From Solidesulfovibrio alcoholivorans DSM 5433 (lineage in GTDB: Bacteria; Desulfobacterota; Desulfovibrionia; Desulfovibrionales; Desulfovibrionaceae): a stretch of 64,000 nucleotides of DNA. The notes below the pieces were generated by a model that made no database searches, was not told the origin of the DNA, and saw only the letters and a program-made list of their open reading frames with translations. Location of the stretch: assembly GCF_000702665.1 (NCBI RefSeq), contig NZ_JNJA01000015.1, positions 1-64,000 on the forward strand, read 5' to 3'. The translations under genes and the position numbers were made by a program. Below are positions 27,625 to 35,282 of the stretch, in pieces. How positions within the stretch are numbered: position 1 is the stretch's first letter; each line of letters opens with the position of its first letter.

Positions 27625-29547
27625 TTAGCCGCGCGCGCTCCGGACCCGGTTAAGCAGGCCGCCGGCCCGGATGATCTCCAGTTCCTGGGCGGTCAGGTCG
27701 TTTTTCACGGCGACTTCGCCCACGCCTTCCACGGTCATCGTGGTCGTGCCGCCGGGCGTGATGGGCCCCGTGGCCAGGGTGATCGCCGCGCCCTGGGGGA
27801 TGCGGCCGTAATCGGCGGGGTCGGCCAGAAGCAGCGGCAGGATGCCGAAATTGACCAGATTGGCCCGGTGGATGCGGGCCAGGGATTTGGCCACCACCGC
27901 GGCGACGCCGAGGTAGCGCGGCCCGAGCGCCGCGTGTTCGCGGCTCGAGCCCTGGCCGTAGTTCTCGCCGCCGAGGATGATGCCCTTGCCGAGCTTCTTG
28001 ATGCGCGGCACGAACTCGGCGTCCACCCGGCTGAAGATGTATTCGCTGATGGCCGGGATGTTGGAGCGCAGCGCCGTGATCTGCGCGCCGGCCGGCAGGA
28101 TGTGGTCCGTGGTGATGTCGTCGCCGACCTTGAGCGCCACCTTGGCTGCGACGACCTCGGGCAACGGCGTGAAAGGCGGCAGCGGGGCGATGTTCGGGCC
28201 GCGGCGGATCTCCACGTCGCCGCCGTCGGCCGGCGGATACAGGAACAGGCTGCGGATGTCCGGGGCGTCGGCCGGCAGTTCGGCCTTGGCCGGGGCCTCG
28301 CCCCAGGTGGCCGGGTCGGAGAACTCGCCGCGAAGCGCGGTCACGGCCGCCACCTGCGGGCTGACCAGGTACACTTTCGCATCCTGGGTGCCCGAGCGGC
28401 CCTCGAAATTGCGGTTGAAGGTGCGCGCGCTGACGCCCCCGGAGACCGGCGAGCCGCCCATGCCGATGCACGGCCCGCAGGCGCACTCCAGGATGCGCGC
28501 GCCGGCGTCGAGCAGGGCGTCGATGCGGCCCTTGGCCGCGAGCATCTTGAGCACCTGCTTGGAGCCCGGGGCGATCAGCAGGTCGGTCGTGGGATCGACG
28601 CGCTTGCCCTCCAGGATGTCGGCCACGGCCATGAGGTCGGCGTAGGAGGAGTTGGTGCACGAGCCGATGCAGGACTGGTCGACCTTCATGCCGGCAAGCG
28701 CGGCGATGGTCGTCGCCCGGTCGGGCATGTGCGGCGCGGCGGCCATGGGCACGAGCGCCGACAGGTCGATCTCCACCACCTCGTCGTAGGTCGCGTCCGG
28801 GTCGGCGGCAAGCGGCGTGAAGTCGCCGGGGCGGCCCATGGCGGTCAGGAACGCCCTGGTCGCGTCGTCGCTCGGGAAAATGGAGGTCGTTGCCCCGAGT
28901 TCCGCGCCCATGTTGGTGATGACCGCGCGCTCGGGCACCGACAGCGTGGCCACGCCCGGGCCGGCGTACTCGATGACCTTGCCGACGCCGCCCTTGACCG
29001 TGAGCATGCCAAGCAGCTTCAGGATCACGTCCTTGGCCGTGGCCCAACCCGTAAGCGCCCCCGTCAGGTTGACCTTGACCACCTTGGGCATGGCGATGAC
29101 GTAGGCTTCGCCGGCCATGGCCAAAGCCACCGACAGGCCGCCCGCGCCCATGGCCATGGCGCCCACGCCGCCGGCCGTCGGCGTGTGGGAGTCGGAACCC
29201 ACCAGCGTCTTGCCGGGCTTGGCGAAGTTCTCCAGGTGCAACTGGTGGCAGATGCCCGTGCCGGGGGGCGAGAAGATGATGCCGTACTTGGCGGCCACGG
29301 TGCGCAGGTAGGCGTGGTCATCGGGATTGCGGAAGCCCATCTGCAGGGTGTTATGGTCCACATAGCTCACGGAAAGCTCGGTGCGCACGCGGGGCAGGCC
29401 GATGGCTTCGAACTGGAGGTAGGCCATGGTGCCCGTGGCGTCCTGCGTGAGCGTCTGGTCGATGCGCAGGGCGATTTCGGATCCCGGCGTCATTTCGCCG
29501 GAAACAAGATGGTCCTTGATGATCTTTTGCGTCAGATTCAACGGCAT
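27625..29547 (-). CDS. Aconitate hydratase, monomeric Aquifex-type
   Basis: 640 residues from ATG 29547. It interconverts citrate and isocitrate through cis-aconitate using a [4Fe-4S] cluster. Cluster ligands are in DQSCIGSCTNSS and ECACGPCIGMGG. Substrate residues lie in VGSDSHTPTAGG, GENYGQGSSREHAALGPRY and the swivelling-domain region DDITTDHILPAG. The length (640, against about 890 for AcnA of enterobacteria) fits the shorter group found in sulfate reducers and Aquifex. It is followed by ppiD on the same strand and is divergent from a nitroreductase gene. Confidence 0.95.
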   Translation of the reverse strand: MPLNLTQKIIKDHLVSGEMTPGSEIALRIDQTLTQDATGTMAYLQFEAIGLPRVRTELSVSYVDHNTLQMGFRNPDDHAYLRTVAAKYGIIFSPPGTGICHQLHLENFAKPGKTLVGSDSHTPTAGGVGAMAMGAGGLSVALAMAGEAYVIAMPKVVKVNLTGALTGWATAKDVILKLLGMLTVKGGVGKVIEYAGPGVATLSVPERAVITNMGAELGATTSIFPSDDATRAFLTAMGRPGDFTPLAADPDATYDEVVEIDLSALVPMAAAPHMPDRATTIAALAGMKVDQSCIGSCTNSSYADLMAVADILEGKRVDPTTDLLIAPGSKQVLKMLAAKGRIDALLDAGARILECACGPCIGMGGSPVSGGVSARTFNRNFEGRSGTQDAKVYLVSPQVAAVTALRGEFSDPATWGEAPAKAELPADAPDIRSLFLYPPADGGDVEIRRGPNIAPLPPFTPLPEVVAAKVALKVGDDITTDHILPAGAQITALRSNIPAISEYIFSRVDAEFVPRIKKLGKGIILGGENYGQGSSREHAALGPRYLGVAAVVAKSLARIHRANLVNFGILPLLLADPADYGRIPQGAAITLATGPITPGGTTTMTVEGVGEVAVKNDLTAQELEIIRAGGLLNRVRSARG

Positions 29548-29724
29548 GGGAGGTCCTTTTGGCTGTCGGGAAAGGGAGAAATGTCCGGCCTGCATGCCTT
29601 CCCCGGACGGCGAAGTCAAGGGGCGGCCCCGGTGCGCCGGGCCGGGAGCGGCTTGTTCCCGAAGCGTGTTGACGCGACCGGGAAACAGGCGCACAGGGGT
29701 AAGGTCAGAAAAAAGGAGCGCCTT

Positions 29725-30360
29725 ATGGATTTCAAGGATGTCATGACGGCGCGCCGGGCCGTCAACTTCTTCGACCCCGAGCGCGACGTGCCCCAGGCCG
29801 ACCTGGACGCGATGCTCGACACCGCCGTGCGCGCGCCCTCGGGCTTCAACCTCCAGCCCTGGAAAGTGGCGGTACTGCGCGACCCGGTCCGGAAAGCCAA
29901 ACTGCGCGCCCTGGCCTGGGACCAGCCCAAAGTCACCGAAGCGCCCGTCGTGCTCATGTTCCTGGCCGATACCCAGGCCTGGAAGATGTACGAGCCCTCC
30001 TTCGAGCGCCAGTTCTCCTTCCTCATGCAATCCGGCCGCTACAAGCCGGAACAGCGCGACGCCTTCGCCGCGTCCGTGCACAGCCTCTACGGCGAAACCC
30101 CGGAGAAATCCCTGGCCTTCGGCGTCAAGAACACCGCCTTTCTCGCCATGACCTTCATGTACGTCGCCGCCGACGCAGGCTATGTCACCCACCCCATGGA
30201 CGGGTTCGACCACGACGGCGTGCGTGCCGCCTTCGGCATCCCCGACCGTTTCTGGATTCCCCTGCTCATGGCCGTGGGGCACCTCAAGCCAGGCGTTGCG
30301 ATCGCGCCGCCCAAATGGCGCTTCAGCCCGGACGATATCCTCTATACCCTGCCCGAATAG
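29725..30360 (+). CDS. Nitroreductase-family flavoprotein
   Basis: 211 residues from ATG 29725 with AAAAGGAG upstream. The FMN-binding fold is recognised by the N-terminal MTARRAVNFFDPERDV, the APSGFNLQPWKVAVLRD motif and the C-terminal AVGHLKPGVAIAPPKWR. The enzymes reduce nitro-compounds, quinones or similar acceptors with NAD(P)H. The physiological substrate is not evident. It precedes the YceI-like gene by only 17 bases, so they form a two-gene unit. Confidence 0.9.
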   Translation: MDFKDVMTARRAVNFFDPERDVPQADLDAMLDTAVRAPSGFNLQPWKVAVLRDPVRKAKLRALAWDQPKVTEAPVVLMFLADTQAWKMYEPSFERQFSFLMQSGRYKPEQRDAFAASVHSLYGETPEKSLAFGVKNTAFLAMTFMYVAADAGYVTHPMDGFDHDGVRAAFGIPDRFWIPLLMAVGHLKPGVAIAPPKWRFSPDDILYTLPE

Positions 30361-30377
30361 GGCGTCGGAGTTCCGCC

Positions 30378-31046
30378 ATGCGCAAGACCCTTCTCGCCAT
30401 CGTGTGCCTCGCCACATTCGGCCTCGTCCCGGCGGCCGGCTTCGCCCAGCCCGCCAATTCCCTGCTGCTGTCCCCGTCCGCCGAGCCGGCCGCGCCCGTG
30501 CTCGACGGCAAAACCCTCGATCCGCCCCATACTTCCACGACGTTCTGGATACGCCACATCGTCGCGCCCGTGGCCGGCCGCTTCGACGCGGCCGCCGGCA
30601 CCATCGATATCCCCGCCAAGGATCCGGCCAAAGGCCACGTCGCCTTCACCGTGCAAACCAAAAGCGTGGACACCGGCGTCGCCGCCCGGGACAAGCACCT
30701 CAATACGCCGGAATTCCTGGACAGCGCCAACTACCCCGAAATGAAGTTCGCAAGCGAACGCATCGTCGCGGCCGGCAAGGGCATTTATACCGTCACCGGC
30801 AAACTCACCATCAAGGACGTGACCAAAACCGTCTCCATCCCCATCAAATATCTCGGCACCAAGCCCAACCCCATGATGCCCTGCGTGGACGCCTCTGGCT
30901 ACGAGGCCCATCTGTCGCTCAACCGGCTGGAATACCACGTCGGCACGGGCAAATACTTCAAAATGGGCGCTGTCGGCGACATGGTCGATATCAGCCTCGC
31001 CGGCGAAACCCTGGCCAAACGGCCAGGGTGCGTGAAAGGAGAGTAG
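30378..31046 (+). CDS. YceI-family secreted lipid/isoprenoid-binding protein
   Basis: 222 residues from ATG 30378. The signal peptide MRKTLLAIVCLATFGLVPAAGFAQ sends it to the periplasm. The body has the YceI lipocalin-like barrel pattern: TSTTFWIRHIVAPVAGRFDAA, the conserved DTGVAARDKHLNTPEFLDSANYPEMKF, and YTVTGKLTIKDVTKTV. Members bind polyisoprenoids or amide lipids. It is coupled to the nitroreductase gene 17 bases upstream. The repeat mosaic begins about 40 bases after its stop. Confidence 0.92.
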   Translation: MRKTLLAIVCLATFGLVPAAGFAQPANSLLLSPSAEPAAPVLDGKTLDPPHTSTTFWIRHIVAPVAGRFDAAAGTIDIPAKDPAKGHVAFTVQTKSVDTGVAARDKHLNTPEFLDSANYPEMKFASERIVAAGKGIYTVTGKLTIKDVTKTVSIPIKYLGTKPNPMMPCVDASGYEAHLSLNRLEYHVGTGKYFKMGAVGDMVDISLAGETLAKRPGCVKGE

Positions 31047-31084
31047 GAGGAGACGGGGAGAGGGGAAGAAGAGGAAGAGAGAAG

Positions 31085-31136
31085 ATGCCTCCGGCGGCCA
31101 GGAGGGGATCATCCCCTCCTGGACCTCCCCGACGGG
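31085..31136 (+). repeat. Dispersed hairpin repeat, family 1, copy 2
   Basis: ATGCCTCCGGCGGCC followed by CCAGGAGGGG-atcat-CCCCTCCTGG (10-bp perfect stem at 31098-31122) and ACCTCCCCGA. A GA-rich tract precedes it. It lies just past the YceI gene stop. Confidence 0.9.
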
Positions 31137-31186
31137 GGAGTGGCAAGCGGGAGGGAGGACGGTCGGCATGCGGTGCGACGGGGTTT

Positions 31187-31258
31187 GTGGTCGCGGAAAT
31201 GGGCCGGCCCCGCAGGCCGCAAAGCCGGCCAGCACGGCCGGCCCATTTCCGCGACCAC
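31187..31258. repeat. Large perfect inverted repeat, 23-bp arms
   Basis: Arms at 31187-31209 and 31236-31258 are perfect reverse complements, beginning GTGGTCGCGGAAATGGG, with a 26-base loop that itself can fold. It would form a long cruciform or RNA hairpin. No coding region. Confidence 0.9.
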
Positions 31259-31263
31259 GGGCG

Positions 31264-31338
31264 CCAGCGGCGAAGCGCCGCATCTGAAGATTAGGTCAGT
31301 AGAATTCCTCCAAACTCGCCCTGAAAGGGCGACGGCCT
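31264..31338 (+). repeat. Dispersed repeat, family 2, copy A
   Basis: About 75 bases with a GCGGCG-aa-GCGCCGC hairpin at its start, an AATTCCT word in the middle and a CGCCC-tgaa-GGGCG hairpin at its end. The same order of blocks, with the first block identical over 22 bases, occurs in inverse orientation at 60187-60263. Confidence 0.75.
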
Positions 31339-31406
31339 GGGGCCGGAATTCCCCCTGCCGCGCCTGCCGCGAAAGCGGCGGCAGCGGCAGGGGAAATTCC
31401 GGCCCC
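31339..31406. repeat. Second large inverted repeat, 23-bp arms with one mismatch
   Basis: Arms at 31339-31361 and 31384-31406 (starting GGGGCCGGAATT) are complementary except for one position. The 22-base spacer contains a further small GC hairpin. It directly abuts the family 2 repeat. Confidence 0.85.
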
Positions 31407-31598
31407 ATCTTCGTACCGTCAACGCCAGCCCTTCCGGTGACCGCAGTCCCTTCCGCGGCACGACGCCGGCCGGGGGGACCGGGGGGAGTGACTCCCCCCG
31501 GCGGGGTCTGGGCAGCGCCCTGGCAGGGGCCGGCGGCGCGCCCCGGTTGTTCGCTTTCGAGCATGGCGTTATAGGGGAGAAAAAGCCATTGACCGGGG
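31407..31598. repeat. Rest of the repeat mosaic, with a short palindrome
   Basis: No gene is visible. It contains CCGGGGGGAGT-g-ACTCCCCCCGG (31479-31501), an 11-bp perfect stem, with further runs of G and C around it. Together with the preceding inverted repeats it fills the gap between the YceI gene and the next plus-strand gene. Confidence 0.7.
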
Positions 31599-32129
31599 GT
31601 GACGGTGAGACGGATCGGCGTTATGGCGCTTGTATTTTCCCTGGGGTGCGGGGCTGCGGCGCAGGCAGCGCCGATGCGTGTGACGGCTCGGGAGCAGCCT
31701 CATGCGCAGCCCCATGTGCAGCCACGGGAGCAGGGGCAGGACCAGGGTCGGGAGGTGATGCTCCAGACCATCGGCATGCTGGCCGGCCAGGGGCTGGTGC
31801 TGGGGCACGAGGCGCTGGCCGGGGTGTATGTCCGCTACGACAAACGGCTGCTTTCCCAGGAGGATGCCGCGCGCGCGGCGGCGGATCAGTTGCGTTACGC
31901 CGACTGGGTGCTGGGTGTCTTCAAGGGCCGGCTCATGCGTGAGCTCAAGGAGCAGGAGCGCAAGGATCTGACGCTGTTGATCGGGTTTTACGAGGTGGAG
32001 CGGCAGGCGGCCCAGGCGCTCGTGACATACGTCAAGGAAGGCGGCGCGAAGAACCGTGAGGCGTTCGAGGCGTTGCAGGAGCGGGTGGCGGCCGTGATTC
32101 GCCAGATCAGCCTTGGCGGCGCGTCGTGA
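31599..32129 (+). CDS. Secreted helical protein of unknown function
   Basis: 176 residues if started at GTG 31599. GTG 31605 and ATG 31623 are alternatives and none has a strong ribosome site. MTVRRIGVMALVFSLGCGAAAQA is a signal peptide. A Gln/His-rich stretch (PHAQPHVQPREQGQDQ) follows, and then residues 55-176 are predicted helical, with no cysteines in the mature part. I do not recognise a family. It lies between the repeat mosaic and another small secreted protein on the same strand. Confidence 0.65.
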   Translation: MTVRRIGVMALVFSLGCGAAAQAAPMRVTAREQPHAQPHVQPREQGQDQGREVMLQTIGMLAGQGLVLGHEALAGVYVRYDKRLLSQEDAARAAADQLRYADWVLGVFKGRLMRELKEQERKDLTLLIGFYEVERQAAQALVTYVKEGGAKNREAFEALQERVAAVIRQISLGGAS

Positions 32130-32241
32130 CCGGGCCGGGGCATTGCCGCCGCGTCACTTGCCTTTGCACGGCGAGTGTGCCAGAGAGGACATTGTGGGGG
32201 TTCACCGTGTGTTGCGCGTATATCCCCAACGAGGAGAGGCT

Positions 32242-32535
32242 ATGAAGAAACTGCTTTGCCTGTTGCTGCTGGCCGGCTTCCTGGCTGCCACAATGGTGGT
32301 CGTGCGGGATGCCGAGGCCCGGCCGCCCTGTCCCCCCGGGTATTTCTGGGACGGCCCGCGCGGCTGCATGCCCATGCCGTACTATCCGCCGCCTCCGGCC
32401 TACTATCCGCCGCCGCCGGCGTATGTGCCGCCGGCCTGTCCGCCAGGGACATTTTGGCGGGCCGGGGCCTGCCGGCCGGTTCCTCCGGCTCCGGGCGTGC
32501 GGGTGTATCTGCCGCCCATTTACATAGGGCCTTAG
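32242..32535 (+). CDS. Small secreted Pro/Tyr-rich protein
   Basis: 97 residues from ATG 32242, with GAGGAGAGG just upstream. The signal peptide MKKLLCLLLLAGFLAATMVVVRDAEA is followed by a mature chain built from two matching cysteine units, PPCPPGYFWDGPRGCMP and PACPPGTFWRAGACRP, joined by YYPPPPAYYPPPPAY repeats. Each unit has two cysteines likely to form a disulfide. It looks like an envelope or surface protein. No known family is recognised. Confidence 0.7.
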   Translation: MKKLLCLLLLAGFLAATMVVVRDAEARPPCPPGYFWDGPRGCMPMPYYPPPPAYYPPPPAYVPPACPPGTFWRAGACRPVPPAPGVRVYLPPIYIGP

Positions 32536-32581
32536 CCAAGGTGCTTCTTCGCGGCCGCCTGGAGTTATCCGGGCGGCCGCG

Positions 32582-34840
32582 TTATTCCGGGGCCACGGCG
32601 CACAAGAGCCCCCGCAGTTGGTAGGAGCCGAAGGCGGGGTCGTAGGGGGGCGCGTCGCTTGTGAGCACGTTGGCGTTGGAAGCGAGCGCATCGAACCCGT
32701 CTTCTTCCCGTTCGGGGAACCACCAGCCGTGGTCCACGCTGACCACGCCTTCCATGATGTCCTCCGTCACCTTGGCCCGCATGCGGATTTCGCCGCGCGG
32801 GCTTTTCACGCGCATCCACGCGCCGTCCGTGATGCCGTAGCGCGCCGCGGTTCGCGGCCCGAGTTCGGCCAGGGGATCGGGCCGGCGGGCGCGCAGGCGT
32901 GCGATCTGCCGGCCGTCGCTGTGGAAAAATTCCGGCCGCCTGGCCCCGGTGGTGAGCACGAGCGGGTACTCACGCGCCGTTTGCGGCGCGGAGACCGGGC
33001 TTTCCGGCGGTTCGGCGAAGGAGGGCAGGGGATCGTAGCCCAGGCGCGCGAGCGCCTTGCAGGAAAGCTCCACCTTGCGGCTCGGCGTGCGGAAGCCTTT
33101 TTCCCGGTAGCGGTGGTAGGCGGGCGGGGCCATGACCATGAAGCGCTCGGCCAGCTCTTCGAAGGTGAGCCCGATGGGGGCCAGGCGCTGGTTCAGGATG
33201 TCCGTGAGGTTTTCGTCCGCGCCGGGCAGGTCGAGGCGTTGCGCCAGGTCGCTGAGGATCAGCTCGTTTTGGCGGCATTCGCCCACGGTTGCGAGCTTGC
33301 GGTGGGCGAAGACGGCCCGGGGCGCGACAAAGGGCAGTTCGATGATCTGGTCGATCTCGGGCCAGTAGGCCGACGGCAGCACGTAGTCGGCCATGGCGGC
33401 GGTCGGCGTCATGAAATGGTCGGCGACGACGAGCAGGTCGAGCGCCTTGAGCGCCTCGAGCACGCCCCGGGTGTTGGCGACCGTGGCCAGGGGGTTGTTG
33501 CCGAAAACGAGCAGCGCGCGCACGCGGTAGGGTTCGCCCGTGCGCATGGCCGCAAAAAGCCCCGGGATGTGCGCAGCGGGCATGAAGGCGCGAAAGCCGC
33601 CGAGGAGTTTGAAGCGGTTCGCGCCGATGCGCTTGGCGAGCGCCTCCGGGGGCAGGGCCTGTCGCAGCACGGGATAGGCCCCGACGAGGTCGCTGCCGAA
33701 GACGTCGCCGCCGGGCACGTCGAGGTTGCCGGTCAGGCCCCGCAGCAGGGCCACGGCGCGCACGGTTTGCAGGCTGTTGGGGTTTTGTTCCAGGGACACG
33801 CCCCAGTCGAGGATGGACGGGCGGTCCGTGGCGTAGCGGTGCGCCGCCTCCAGCATGGCCCCGGCCGGCACGCCGGTGACCGCCTCGGCCCAGGCGGGCG
33901 TGGCCGAGGCCACGCGCGTACGCAGGTCGGCAAACCCCGCGCCGTAGGCTTCCACGAACTCCTTGTCGTACCAGCCTTCCTCGATCACGGCACGCAGCAT
34001 GGCCAGGGCGAGCGCCGCGTCCGTGCCCGGGCGGATGGGTAGCCACAGGCCGCAGCGCCTCGCCGTTTCGCTGCGCCGGGGGTCCACGGCGATGCCGAAC
34101 GCCCCCCGCGCCAATGCGTCGCGCACGGGGAAGGCCAGCTTGCCGTCCGGGCCGGAAACCAGGGGGTTGTGGCCCCAGAAGAGGATGGTGCGCGGCGGCG
34201 TGTCGCCGTAGTAGTCGCCCGTGACGAAGCCGCCGTAGGTGAGGTTGGAGACGGTGATGCGCGGGATGTAGCAGTTGGCCAGTCCCGGCTCGTACCAGTT
34301 GGGCGTGCCGAAGGTGTTGGCGAAGCGGATGACGTGGAAGTAGTGGTGCCGCCCCGTGCCCTGCCCGAGCGCCACGGATTCGGGGCCGGACTCGCGCCGG
34401 AAGCGGTCCAGGCGCGCGGCGATGTCGGCAAGGGCCTCGTCCCAGGAGACGGGGGCGAATTTCCCCTCGCCGCGCGCGCCCGTGCGCTTGAGCGGCCGGG
34501 TGAGCCTGTCGGGGTGGTGCATGGCCTGGGGCGTGGAAAGGCCCTTGACGCACATGCGGCCGCGATTAAACGGCGAGCCCGGCCAGGGCCGCACGCGCAC
34601 GACCCTGCCGTCCGCGACCGTCACCCGGGCGGCGCAACCGCCGTGGCACACGCGGCAGATGCTGCGAAATTCCCCGTCGCAAGGGGGCGTAGGACTGGGC
34701 AGGGGAAGCCTCCGGCGGCCAAAGGGTTTTCGCCCTTTGGAATCCCCATAAAAGGTCAAACCTGGCAAGGATTCCTTGCGTCTTGTTCCGGGCGATCCGG
34801 CCGTCGCACGCGGGGCGTATGTCCCACAGGGACACGACAT
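32582..34840 (-). CDS. Molybdopterin-dependent oxidoreductase catalytic subunit
   Basis: 752 residues if started at ATG 34840. The [4Fe-4S] motif SICRVCHGGCAARV with RMCVKG, then bis-MGD-binding regions (LFWGHNPLVS, LVFGNNPLATVANTRG, VVADHFMTPTA) and the C-terminal cofactor domain (VLTTGARRPEFFHSDGRQIA) mark the DMSO reductase superfamily. The cysteine in LANCYIPR sits where the Mo ligand is expected. No Tat signal, so probably cytoplasmic. The ATG overlaps the upstream stop (TAATG), but it leaves 60 odd residues before the cluster that include a copy of the dispersed repeat. No ATG, GTG or TTG lies between that repeat and the cluster, so the true start is uncertain. The substrate is unknown and no partner subunits are adjacent. 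Confidence 0.85.
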   Translation of the reverse strand: MSCPCGTYAPRATAGSPGTRRKESLPGLTFYGDSKGRKPFGRRRLPLPSPTPPCDGEFRSICRVCHGGCAARVTVADGRVVRVRPWPGSPFNRGRMCVKGLSTPQAMHHPDRLTRPLKRTGARGEGKFAPVSWDEALADIAARLDRFRRESGPESVALGQGTGRHHYFHVIRFANTFGTPNWYEPGLANCYIPRITVSNLTYGGFVTGDYYGDTPPRTILFWGHNPLVSGPDGKLAFPVRDALARGAFGIAVDPRRSETARRCGLWLPIRPGTDAALALAMLRAVIEEGWYDKEFVEAYGAGFADLRTRVASATPAWAEAVTGVPAGAMLEAAHRYATDRPSILDWGVSLEQNPNSLQTVRAVALLRGLTGNLDVPGGDVFGSDLVGAYPVLRQALPPEALAKRIGANRFKLLGGFRAFMPAAHIPGLFAAMRTGEPYRVRALLVFGNNPLATVANTRGVLEALKALDLLVVADHFMTPTAAMADYVLPSAYWPEIDQIIELPFVAPRAVFAHRKLATVGECRQNELILSDLAQRLDLPGADENLTDILNQRLAPIGLTFEELAERFMVMAPPAYHRYREKGFRTPSRKVELSCKALARLGYDPLPSFAEPPESPVSAPQTAREYPLVLTTGARRPEFFHSDGRQIARLRARRPDPLAELGPRTAARYGITDGAWMRVKSPRGEIRMRAKVTEDIMEGVVSVDHGWWFPEREEDGFDALASNANVLTSDAPPYDPAFGSYQLRGLLCAVAPE
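34708..34747 (+). repeat. Dispersed hairpin repeat, family 1, copy 3 (variant stem)
   Basis: GCCTCCGGCGGCC is followed by CCAAAGGG-ttttcg-CCCTTTGG, an 8-bp perfect stem whose sequence differs from other copies on both sides in a compensating way. It lies inside the 5' portion of the molybdopterin oxidoreductase frame. Confidence 0.8.
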
Positions 34841-35268
34841 TAACGGATCGCGGCGAAAAAGCACAGCACGGCGAGAAAGCCCAGGCAGGCGAGCAGGCCG
34901 TGGAGCAGGTTCCACTTTTCCAGAAGCGCCCGTGTGGCCGCGTCGGCCGTATCGGGATTCGCGGCCATGAGCGTTCTGTCCATGGGCCTGATCCATTTAT
35001 ACGTCACGACCCAGATGGCGATGGAAAAAAGCGCGCCCGTGAGATTGAGCGCGCCGCCGGACCAGAAAAGCGCCAGCACGCCAAAAAAGAAGCCGGCCCC
35101 GGCCAGGGGGGCCAGCACCCGGATCGCCCTGGGGCAACTGCGCTGCCACTGCGCCAGCATGTCGCCGTCCAGCATGTCGCGCCGGGCGGGATGCTCGACG
35201 AAATACAGGTAGAAGGCCGCGCCGGTGAAGGCGGCCATGACGGCCAGAGCCAGGGCGGTGAATTCCAT
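34840..35268 (-). CDS. DUF1772-like four-helix membrane protein
   Basis: 142 residues from ATG 35268. Four hydrophobic segments lie at about 3-22, 50-70, 75-95 and 120-140. FYLYFVEHPARRDMLDG after the first helix, WIRPMDRTLMAAN and LLEKWNLLHGLLAC resemble the DUF1772 (anthrone-oxygenase-like) family of small membrane proteins, whose function in bacteria is poorly known. Its stop overlaps the ATG of the downstream oxidoreductase gene (TAATG) and its start follows the aminotransferase stop by 14 bases, so it belongs to the same long minus-strand operon. Confidence 0.7.
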   Translation of the reverse strand: MEFTALALAVMAAFTGAAFYLYFVEHPARRDMLDGDMLAQWQRSCPRAIRVLAPLAGAGFFFGVLALFWSGGALNLTGALFSIAIWVVTYKWIRPMDRTLMAANPDTADAATRALLEKWNLLHGLLACLGFLAVLCFFAAIR

Positions 35269-35282
35269 GCGGGCTCCTTGGG

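Noticed and set aside
25632-27653. 673-codon plus-strand frame opposite ppiD
   Set aside because: Shadow of the ppiD gene. Its composition (Gly/Leu/Val/Arg-rich) has no domain resemblance.
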